Source: CAYXZL01 sp964469925
GTDB taxonomy: Bacteria; Patescibacteriota; Gracilibacteria; Absconditabacterales; Absconditicoccaceae
Length of the DNA: 64,000 bases
Direction: 5' to 3'
Assembly: GCA_964469925.1 (NCBI GenBank)
Contig: CAYXZL010000002.1
Span: 1 to 64,000, forward strand
The position numbers were made by a program, and so were the translations under genes. Under the pieces are notes generated by a model, which made no database searches, had not been told where the DNA came from, and saw nothing but the letters and a program-made list of their open reading frames with translations. Shown here piece by piece: positions 34,301-46,300 of this stretch. Position 1 is the stretch's first letter. The number at the start of each line of letters is the position of its first letter.

Positions 34301-37300
34301 TATAGTAAATTGTTCTAATGAGCTTTGGTCACCGAAATTCAACTCTCCTTCTACGTTGTTGTCTGGCAGTCCGATACCTTGTACGTTTATGTTCGCACTA
34401 TTCCCTGCTCCCAGTGATGTTGGATCTACAGTTATCTTACAGTCTCACTCACATGGTACGAGCTTGAAACATTCTTGTGTACAGCCGTCTCGATGATATC
34501 ATTCTGGACATGATACGCCAAATTCTCCTATGTGGAAGTATTGTTTTTTGTCGGGAGTAGATGCCAATTCTGCTGTGCTCCAGAATGTGTTATCTATCCA
34601 CTTCTTTGGTCAGTTTATTGTTGATGAAGCGAATCTGCTGGGTATGTTTTCTGTTCATTCGGACCATATAAAGTCGTTAAGTTGCTGTCATCCAAGATTT
34701 TCTAACGAGTTTTTTGGGAATGGTCATATCAGTTCTGCTGCCATTCCGGCCTCTGTTATGCAATTATAATTTAGGAATTTCAGATCTGCTTTTCATCAGT
34801 CTCGTGAAAGAGTTCTAATGTGATATTCGTAGAAGGGATGATTTTGATATTGGAAGTGATATCATCATCAACATACGGCTGTTTGGTCTATACATATTCC
34901 TTCTTCATTTGTGCCATTTTGGTATATAGGTAAATCTAGTATTTTTTCGTTATTGATAGTTATTTCTGGTATGTCGTCAGATGTTACACCTATGATATAG
35001 TCTCCTTCTGGTATGTCCTTGCATAGTCTGAAACCTAACCATTTTCATACGTCGCTTTGTTGTGTCCATACGCCAATCTCGTTTAATCTTCCTTTTTGAT
35101 TACCTGCTCATTGTTGTCACCAAAAGTTATTTTGTTCTGTATACCCATCTGGGTATCTTACTCCTACTTGACCAAATACTGGAGATCTTACTGTGTCGTT
35201 TAGGAAACTTATTTCATAATCTGACCATTCTGTTCAGGGTTCCAATATTGCTCATGTGGTTTCACGTTGGAAACATCATGTGAATTCGACACATGCGGTA
35301 TCTGATGTGTTGCTGTAACTGTTTTCAAAAATATAGAGGATATTCGGATCTACTGGTGTTGTATTACTGTTTTCTGAACATCATTCTTCTCCTGTTAGGT
35401 AAGGGGTTATAAATGCTGTGTTACATATGGTTCCTGTTGACAGTATCGTTGCGTCATATGCTATAGTGAAGTGAATAAGGTTTTCGTTTCATGTATCACG
35501 TATTATTTTTCCTGTATATCAAATAATATATCCGTCGTAGTCTTGTACAAAACTTGGTCATTCAAAAGATGCACCATCGGATGAAAACACGAAACTTCCT
35601 GTATCTATTGTTGCTCGTCAAGTGTTTATATTGTCCACGATGTAGATTTCGTCTAGTCATCTTACTAGGTATCAACTTATGAAAAAGTGTGCCGTATTTC
35701 CGTCTGCTCGTGCTTCTTTGTCAAAGGGGTATTTTGGTATATCTATAATCACTTTCCCAGTACATATTAGTGATTGTGCTGGATCAATGAATCATAGATT
35801 GATGATACCAGTAATGATGTAATTTCATGTTTGAGCATATCAGTGAGAGGTAGTATGTGGAACTGTTATTACCTCTTCACTTGAATCATCTCCAAATAGT
35901 ATTTCACCACTGGAAATCATGGGTGTATTAATTCCAATGAGCGTTATGGGGATTTGCTCATTTGGTAAATATGGTCATGTGTTTACTATTATTTCACATC
36001 ATCGTGTTTGACGACATTCACTGGAACTTGATCGTCCACGTCGAGATCGATTAATATATCATTGGGTACCATTTGGATCAAAGTCAGCTATTCGTCATAC
36101 GATTGTTCCTATTCCCTCATAGTATATCGTTATACTATCGTTGCTTGTGAGTATTTCATTAAATAGTCCTGTTTCTAATAGTTTTTGCCTTATTTCGTTA
36201 AGATCATTGGTTATGACTAGGTCATAAAACCCTGTTAGTAATGTTATAATTTCGTTACCAGACAATAAGTACAATCATGATAATCACCTAGCAGTATCTC
36301 TACTAAATGATAATTTGATTGCACATCATTCTGGTTCATTGATCCTTATTTGCTGGCTACATATAAACACATCACTTAGATCTGGAAAGTTTGTATTGTT
36401 TGGGTTGAGTATTTCGATCGCAGCTGTGTATGTGCCTGGTTGGTTGTATTGGATATTTTGTGTCCGTATGCCATTTTGTGTGTTCGGATAGAACATATTG
36501 GTATATGATGGGTATTGTGGATATATAGCACTTATTCATCCTGATCGAGGTATGTTTCATGATCGATCTAAGGATACTATCTGGACTGCTGTACCCACTA
36601 GTGGTTCCGCATATAAGTCACAACCTGTTTGATAAGTACAAAACTCTGTACAGTTAAATCACTCTAAATTTTCCTCTGATAATGGATCACAAAACTCTCA
36701 TGCACCCGTATCTATGATACCGTCTCAACATGGATTGTATGCTTTTTTACAACCATCATTACAGTACCATGTTCCTTTTTCATCTATTCAGGTGGAGCTG
36801 CTCTGTGGATCACATTCTTCTGTTACGCTATCTCATGATCATGCTTGTATGCCGTCTGATAAATATATTTGATTTTGTTCTAGTATTGTATTGTTTTCTT
36901 GTATTCCGTCACCACAGTAGAATACGTCTTGATTACAGAGGCTATATGTTCACTCATTTGAAGGCATTCAACATCGTGTTGAGATTGCCGAACCTGATAT
37001 TCCTACTATGGGGTTTATTGGATTTGTTTCGTAGATCAGACCTTGTGTATCAAAGTATGTCGTTGTTGCTGATCGACTGTTTTCTACTTGGTTAGTAATG
37101 CTGTATGCAACTTGGTGACTATCGGGATATAGCAGAGAACACCTTCGATCTTCAAAGCTTACTGTACCCGATTGGTAGTGCATTGTAGAGTTTAGTGATT
37201 CACAACTGGTTGGTGGATCTATGACTATCGTTTCTTTGCATAATGGGTTTATATCATTGCCTCATACTGCACAGGCTATGTCGTATGTAATTTTTCCTGT

Positions 37301-40300
37301 GTTATATGGAATACTTAATATAAGTCCTGACGTTGGGATATCTCCCGTTAGAACATATCGTCCTCATGTTGTTGGTGTTCGGTTCTGTTCTCGATAAGGA
37401 GTTACTCCTGTGTCTCCCTCAATCTTTATTGTGATTTCAAACGTACCACTTCCTTGTCATGCACATGCTAATGTGTCTATATTATATCCTGTTCTGTTTC
37501 GTGCGTTTGCGTCATTGGGAATATTGTGTCATGCGGTTATGAGATTGAAACATGCATTGTCGTCTTCTTCAATTGGATCATCACATCAGACCAGATTTGT
37601 TAATTGCTCACTTAGTTCTGCAATGTCCTGGATTTTTATGTACGCAGCTTTGCCGTTACTTTTATCATTTACAGAACCATTGTTTGTCCGGTATGTTACG
37701 ACGCTAGGGTATTGTGGGTTTCGTGAATAATCACTGAACTCTGCATCGGGGGAAACGATTATGACGAGTGGATTGTTGTGAGGGTATGGTCTGTTATTTA
37801 AAGTATTGTTTGCTTGTTGCAAGGCATTACCCACTCGGGTTGATGTTTCGTCTGCACTTATGTTTATCTCATTTTTAAGTGCTTCTTTATTTTGATCAGT
37901 TACTCCTGTAAATGGTATAATTGTGTTGTCGGTTTCACCAAATGTTATTATTGATATACGATTGGGGTTGTTTGGGTTGTTGATGGTGGCTAGTGAATCT
38001 ATCATGCTAGCTACGGCAAGTTCAATCTCTGTTTTGTATGGTAGTATCGATGAAGAGTTGTCTACCAATACTATTACGTCTGTTTGACATTGGGTGTTAC
38101 TGTTTTCTATGGTGCATTGTTGGTTACAGCTTAGTAGGTTTGTAAAGACTCCTCATGATTGGAAGTTCGTATCACATTCTTCATACCCTATTTCTACCTG
38201 TGAATCACCACAGAATATGTTTTTGGGAGCTCATGCATAACATTGTCCGCAGTATATGCCTCGAGTTCGGTTTAGATAATTGTTGGTTTCATAATATCAG
38301 TTATAGGTGTTTATTTGTCCTGGGACTAGTGTGAATGGTTCGTTTCGGGTGAAAGGTATAAAACTTTGTGTTTGTTTGCCAGACCGGACGTTACATATCC
38401 CGTTTATCATTACAGTACTTTCATTGATCCCATTTGTTTCGTAATACTGTGCTAATGATGCATCTATGCATCGCGATCAACAGGTATTGACTATTTTCCC
38501 GTCATCATGTGGTATATTTAATGGTCAATGTTGAGTATCGCAACTTGGTGTTGCTAGGTCTGTTACTTGGTTGTCATATAGACCGCTAAAGGTTTTTGGT
38601 TTTACTACTTGCTGATAAAAATATCCTGATAGACCTTGTCATGTTTGTAAACTTCAGTTTTGATCCAAACCTATTGAGTAACAATTGTATGATCGCTCGC
38701 ATGTTCCTGATCGATATGCTTGATTATTTGTTAGTGTAACTGCATCTCGTTTTTGACTTATTAGTGTGTTGTGACAATATTGGTCACATGTGTTTCCTCA
38801 TCCTCCTTGTGTAGGTGGTATTGGTACTCGAATACAGGCTTTTTCTCCATGAATACTATCAACTTCTATGTCTGCATCATCTATGTACGATACGATTAAT
38901 GATGGCTCATTACATATTTCAACTCCCGTAATGGTTATACCACTTTCAATGAACTGTTCTCGTTGATGATCATTGATTGCTTCTCGGTCTAATCTGACTC
39001 AGGATATGGACCGGTTTATGTTGTGTATTCTGTTGTCGTAATAAAATCATCAAGGTCACCCAAATGTTACTGTATATTCTGGAACATTGGCATATCGACC
39101 TTTTATTTGTGAACTTGTTGGTCCATATCATAATCAGGGTATTTGGTATCTTACTATGTTTTGGTTGTTTGATCGACCTGGTTGCGTTTTTGCTATAAAT
39201 TGCCTTCATTCTGTGAATTTGTCATACGCATATATTCTGTGTTTGTATCATTCATGTTGTTTATAGAGAGATTCGTTAATTGTTAGATTTAGTTGATACG
39301 ATAGAGTTCATGTATTGTTAGTATCCCCGTTGTATTGTCCCGTTTTAGTTATATTTAGTCCAGAAGCACTTTCGCAGAGAGTGTTACATCCATCTTCTTG
39401 GTTCTCATTGCCATCATCACATTCTTCTACTATTAGTATTTCTCCGCTGAGATATGATTCTGTTACTCCATTTCAGCAATACTGAATTATTTGATTACAG
39501 TTTGGTGATGTAATTTGTAATGGTCAGACTGCACATTCTATACGATAATGCCCGTGAGGTAGTTGAATGGGATTTGTTGGTCGTAGGAATACTCCTATTG
39601 GTACTTCGAATGTGTGTTGTTCTATGTCATATAAGTCTTCTGTTGTTTGTCCTGAGTATATGCTGATCACATAATCACCTGTTCCTATACCTACACAGTT
39701 TAGATCGCTTATTTCGATGCCATTTTGACTGTAACTAAGGTTGTTCCACGCGACTCCTTCACAACTGTGAACGCTTTCACATTGTGTATTACATCGTCGT
39801 GTATCGCTATTTTCTCATCATTCGTCGCATTGTTCTATTCCTTGATTAATGTATCAATCACCACATACGTTTTGTGTGCAATCATTTTTGCAGTTATCGT
39901 TATTGTTACTATTACCATCATCACATTCTTCTCGATTGCTTTTGTGTCAATCTCAACAGTATTCGACATCTTTTTCGCATGCAGTACCTGCTGTATTTTC
40001 TGGTTCACCATCTACTTTACACGTTACATTGTAGTGGTTGCCTGTTTCTAGTGTTATTGTTGGTGGATCTTGTGTTATGAGAGGATTGAATCAATTGTTT
40101 GTGTTAAGCGATCACGTCATCGTCTGATATACTTCATTGCCAGATCGAATTGTGATTACAAATTCTTCTCACATTCCTCTACATTCTAGATATGTTATCG
40201 TGTTTTCATCGTTAAAGATGTTTATGCTTTCGCAATAACTTTCTGCTGCTCCATGCCCTAATTGACAGTCAGATGGACAATCTCAAAAATAACGTGTTAT

Positions 40301-43300
40301 ACAGCTTAGGTCTGTTTGTCATAGTGCTCATAATCATTGACACTCTTCATCATTGTTACAAGTTATTCCATTTATGCAATGTTTGCCATCATCACAACTT
40401 TCTTGTTGTGTTGTTTGCTTATCGCCGCAGTATCAGCAGCTTAGTGTGATGTTTTCTTGTGATAAGCTTTGACTTGTGTTTGTTAGGGTAGTTGTCTTGC
40501 CATTCACATTGAAGGATACCATCACTTCTACGCTGTTGCTATTATCTGGTAGTGCTATGTCTGTTATATTATTCTCTACGTTTGCTGTGAATACAAAGTT
40601 TATTGTGTTGGAGTTATCTTTCGCGGTAACACTAATGTATATGTTGGCTCATCATATGTTCTCTATTTGGTTTATCAGATCTTCTAATTCTATGGTGTTG
40701 GCATTTTGTTCGTATTGTAGTGTTGGATTGGGTATTATTTCACAGGTATTGCTGCAGTTGTCTGATATGGCATTTACTATACCTGTTGCTCGTTGTTCTC
40801 ATTGTTGATACTCATACTCGAATCGTAGGCTTGTGCTATTACTTTGCAGATGTATTTCCGCATTATCACCAATTATACTTGCTTCACTGTTGTGGAACGT
40901 CGGTACTTCCATTAAATAATTTATTAAGTCCGGCATTGCTCAGGGTAGTACATAGTTGGTTGTTAGTATATTATTTCCTGCTATGTTATTATATATTCCC
41001 ATCACTGTGCTATTACTCGGTATGTTTACGATGAAGTTACAAGTAAGGGGGTTGTCGCACCCATTATTCATATATATTCGACCTGTGCTACCCCGTTGAT
41101 TTTGGTACAAAATATAGTAGCTACTGTGACTTCCTGAGAATGTTATGCTTAATTCGTTTGCTCCTTGTACTATGTTTGTATTGCTAATGCCGCCTATGGC
41201 GTTGAAAAATAATTCAACTTGTTGTGAGCTATTGAATAATGATATTGGTTCTAATGGTGTTGCTATAAGATTTCCCTCTCCTGTTCCGTTTATATATAGT
41301 CATATTATGGACGTTTCGGGTAGGTTTTCGATATTTCAGTGATAGGTGTAGTTCATGGTACATTCTCATTCTCCCCCTTCTGCACAGTCTAGTGGTGTTC
41401 TGAGCTCTATGATTTCTGCAGGCGTTTCCGTATCTCTTACTAGTTCTATATAATATACTGCTGTTTCGTCATCTGACTCAATAAATATGTTAGTCTGATA
41501 GGTTGTATCAGCCCCTTGTGTTACGAAGTTTGTTGCTATTAGACTGATTTGGTTAAATGCTGATTGATTGTTCACTATCGTATTTGCTATTGTGTTTAGG
41601 TTGTTTTGTATGCTGTTTGGATCTGATGTGCTTGCAAACGATACCATGTAATTTAAAGGATCATCTGCAGACCATATGATGTTGTCGTTGGTCGGGCTGT
41701 TCTGATATATTTTGCTAATAAACACTCTACCATCGTTTCGTAGATTTTGTTGTGTACATATTTGTTGAATTGATATCGTTTCACTGTCTGTTTGTATTTC
41801 GTTGCTGTATGGGTTTTTTGTTGTTAAAGTGATGGTTTTTGTTCCTTGCTCTTGTCGTGTATAATTGTATTGCAATGTTCTTCGACCTAATTGTGGAGGT
41901 CTTATTGTATATTCATTGTTGAAAGATAGACTTATAAGTTCCAGTCGTTGTGATGTTTTTGATATGTCTGCAGTAGTTCTTAGTGGTATACGTCCTTTTT
42001 TAGGTTCTACTATGATGTTTGTGTTTGCTTGACTTATCTGACAGGTGTTTTCACATCCATCACCATTGTTTTGATTTCCGTCATCACAGCTTTCTTGAAA
42101 TGTGGTTGTTACATACTGTATTCCTGACGGACTGTCTATCGCTATTAATCACTGATAAGTTTCAATTCTTCCATTTCCACAAAATTGCAACTCGCACGTG
42201 TTGCTACAATGTATTCTGTTGCCAGCGTTGTCTAGGTCTTGTAGATTTCAGCCATTTGGTCATAAGTCACACTCTTCTTGAATAACACTTGTATTGCCTA
42301 TTGTAACTTGGTCTGTTCTTCTGTCTCAACAGTATGGTCACTTGAGGATGCTATTTTGGCATCAGTAGTCACAGAAATTGCATTGTTTGTTATAAATGCT
42401 TTCTCGTTCTCTCTGTGAGTTTACTTGTCATTGTGTTATGTAGTTTTCTAATATTTGACCAAAACTGGCACAATTACTTTGGCTTTTTGCTATTCAGTTA
42501 TTGTTTCATTGATCACATTGTTCTGTGATGAAAGTTATATTGCTCCTGTCTTTTTCCCCTGTCTTTTTATCAATTGCGTATCATTTGTAACTGGTGACTG
42601 GCACTAAACCATCACCGCAGTATAATGCAGTACATGCATTACTGGTCTTTGTTGTACCGTAGCAGTATCATCCGTATCATTTTTGTGTTGGATCAGTTAT
42701 TATGCCACCATTCAGTCATTGGTCACATTGTTCCTTTTCTGTATTCGTTTTATTGTCTCCACAGTAGGGTAGTGGTTCTATAGTACAGTGAGAACTGCAA
42801 TATCAATTGTTTGTAACGCCTCAGTTTGGTCATTGATCGCATTCTTCTATTCCGTTGTTTTGTTCTCCTCACAATTCGAAGCTATTAGGCAGTAGAGACT
42901 GCGTTGCATAATCTCAACAGTAGGTTATTTCGTTTTGTTTGCAACTTAGCGTCCCTTGTTCTCCTCATTTATTTCAATCGGGATTTATCACTACCGTAGT
43001 GTGTAGAAGATCCGTGTTGTTTTGATCTTCTGCATATAGTTCTAAGGCTATTGTTACTGTGATAGGTAGGCTTTGAGTAGGCAGAGGTTGAGTGATATTT
43101 GTTTGTCCGTTTATAAACTGTTTATTGAGTAGTCTGCCATCCCTTCATACAAAGTATAGTTGTTCTTTTAGAGAATTTAGGTTGTAACCCTTGTTTTGTA
43201 AATGATTTATTATTTCAGTAAAATCTATTGCGATGATGGTTTCTTCTCCATCTATGCTCATTGTTATGTCACGATCGGTATTGAATTGAAATTGATTGTA

Positions 43301-46300
43301 TATTCTTGGATTAGTGTCACTGGTGCCTTCGTTACATATATTCAGCTCTTCTGGGCTATTGTGTGTGTTGTCAACTATTTTTTCACACTGTGTATTGTCT
43401 GTGGGAGATGGTTTTCCGTTTACCGTACATATAATTTTGTATTTATTGTTTGTTTCTAGGCTGATAAACGCTAGTTCTTCTTGTGATAATACATCAAACT
43501 TGAATGGTCATTCAGTATTATCAATTGTTTTTGAAAAGGATCTTGTTGCACCTTGCTCTGGTAGTATACTTATGTTGTATGTTCCAGGGCCATTTCCGTA
43601 ACAGTTGAAGTCTACTATTCTTTTTTCGTTTCCTATGCTTTGTGTTTCTACATACAAACTTGTGCAGGCAGTGGGATCTTCTACCATGTTTACTGTTTCT
43701 TCACATGAGTTGTTTACTGCCTCATCTAGTGGATTATGTAGTGTTAACGTATTGGTGTAGCTCCCTAATTTTCCATAGTCGATAGTGTATTCTTGTTGAT
43801 TGTTATTTAATTCTGGTGGTACTATTGCGTCTTGGTTTCATAAATCTAAGTTGTCATATATAGCCCGACTTGATCATTTTATAGTTGTTACTGCTTGTGT
43901 TGGTTTGTTAGCTAATTGTTGGATTACTAATTCACAGGTAGGTTTCTCTAACTCGCAACTAGGTGTACACCCATCATCGAATTTTAGGTTTCCATCATCA
44001 CATTTGTCTTCGCTCACTATTTCTGTGTCTGCTTTGCTGTACGTTCTGTTTCCGCAATATTCACATGATAACTTAATGTCTGCTGATGATCATAGTGTCG
44101 ATGTATTTCCTATAGAAATTACTTCTTTTGCTATCGTATATGTAACTTTACTGCGTATAATCATTGCTTGTCCTGGATTTCACCAGTTTATGTTTTCTGC
44201 TATTCATTTGTATGTGTATATGGGTGCTCAGTCTGTCGAGATAGCATTGATTTCTATGCTATTAAGTGTCCCTCATAAGTTTTCTATTTCTGATGTGATG
44301 GCGGTTGTATCTATACTTACTTGATCTGGATTTATTGTTACCTGTATGTTTTTGTTTTGTACTACTTCACACGAACAGTTTTTTGTAAATGGAATAATAG
44401 ATTCACCATAGCTTATGTAGTATGTTCACGACCCTCCTTTAATTGTTATCTTTGTTTTATTGTCGGGGGTTGTTATTACACTTGCTATTTCTAGTTTCTC
44501 TTTTTGTAGTGATGTTTGGATGTTTGCATTGTCGTTTGGTATCTTATTCTCATTTGTTCCAGGTGTTCGAAGAATACTTTCTGGATTGCTGTTTTCGTAG
44601 TATATTGAGCCAATGGTTCCTTGGTTTAGTTCTACAGTTTGTACGCAACCATAGCTATTATCTCTTTGTTGTTGGACAATCACTTCTTTCTCTAGGTATT
44701 TTGTCTCTGTGCTATATGGATGTTTTATTTGGAGTCTTACTGTATATAGTCCTGGTTGGTAGTAACTGTAATTGTATTTTGTCTCTCACGGCCTTGTGTT
44801 TGCGTTTTTCCCTATATCGTATTCAAAATCCAGGTATTGTATAATGGCTCGGGGCGATGTTCAATCAATATCTGCTGTTACATTGAGTGGGTATTTCCCT
44901 GAATTTGGTGTTGTTTCTAGTGCGATTGCTAGTGGTTCTAGAGTACAGTCTTGTGAGCAACCGTCGCCGTTGCTTGTGTTTCCGTCATCGCATTTTTCGT
45001 TTGTCTGATCTACTACTCCATTTCAGCAGTAGGTTATTTCGCTTTTACACAATGCTGCATTTGGGTTACTGTTTCATGCTACCGTACATGTAACTTGGTA
45101 CTTGCCTGGAGGTAGCGTAATCGCTGTATCACTACTTATAGAACCAGGATCAGCTGTGGCTATTTTTTTGATGTTTCGCACAGGAGTTGCGTTGTCAGAC
45201 ATAGCTCCAGACCAAACGGCTATTTCATATTCACCACCTCATTGACCTTCACATGTCATATTACTAATATCGACTTTATCGCTTGTTCCTTTTCGTACTG
45301 TTGATAATTTGTTACATTGATCTGTATTATTTACTGATATTGACGCGATGCAACTTTGTGTGGTATTATTGTAAGGGTGTTTGAGATATGCTGTGATTGT
45401 ATATACTCATGGAGTATTGTATGTGTAGTTGTATTTCCGTGTTCCTGTTGAGGTTGTTATTGCAGTCTTTTTTTGTGTGTCTACTAGTAGACTTGTCACT
45501 GTAGCCCAATTGGAAGAGCCGGTTAAATTAATTGTTGCCAACAAGGGTTTTACTCCTAATATGGGATCGACCGATACTTTACATGTTAAAGCTTCTGTTT
45601 TACATAACTCATTGCATCAATCTCCGTTGTTGTTATTCCCATCGTCACATTGTTCTGACTCTCAGTCTATCACTCCATTTCAGCAATATTTTATTGTTGT
45701 CTGACAGGATGTACTGGTGATTGATCATATGGTACATTGTACTGTATACGATCCTTTATCTAGTGTGAAGTCTCACCCACTCATACTTCGATTTAATACA
45801 TCATATGGATCGGTCGTCGCACTTGGGTCAGCGGTTATTGTTTTAACTGTTTGATTATTTTGATTTTTAAATGATATAGTGTACGGATCAGCACCGTGTC
45901 ATGCACATGATGTGTTTTCAACGTATACTTGATTTCATGTTTTAATAGCCCGGTTTATATCTATGTCATCACATGCGGTATTATATACTATGACTTCTCA
46001 TGTGCATAGTGCAGATTCATTTGTGTATGGATGATATAACTCTAGTCACGCAATATATATTCCAGAATTACTGTAGGTATTGGTATAGAGTGTTACATTT
46101 GGATTAAATGTGGCTATGGGTGTGCTGTTCGGATAGTTATAATATACTTTCCCTGTTAGACCAGCTCGCAATGTTGATCCTCCTACATTGTATGTTATGG
46201 ATCAACCTTTGGCGACTTTGTTCGCCGAACTACTTATGCTACAGATAATTTCTTCTAATTTGCATTGAGAGCTGCACCCATCTCCGCTTGTTGTATTATT

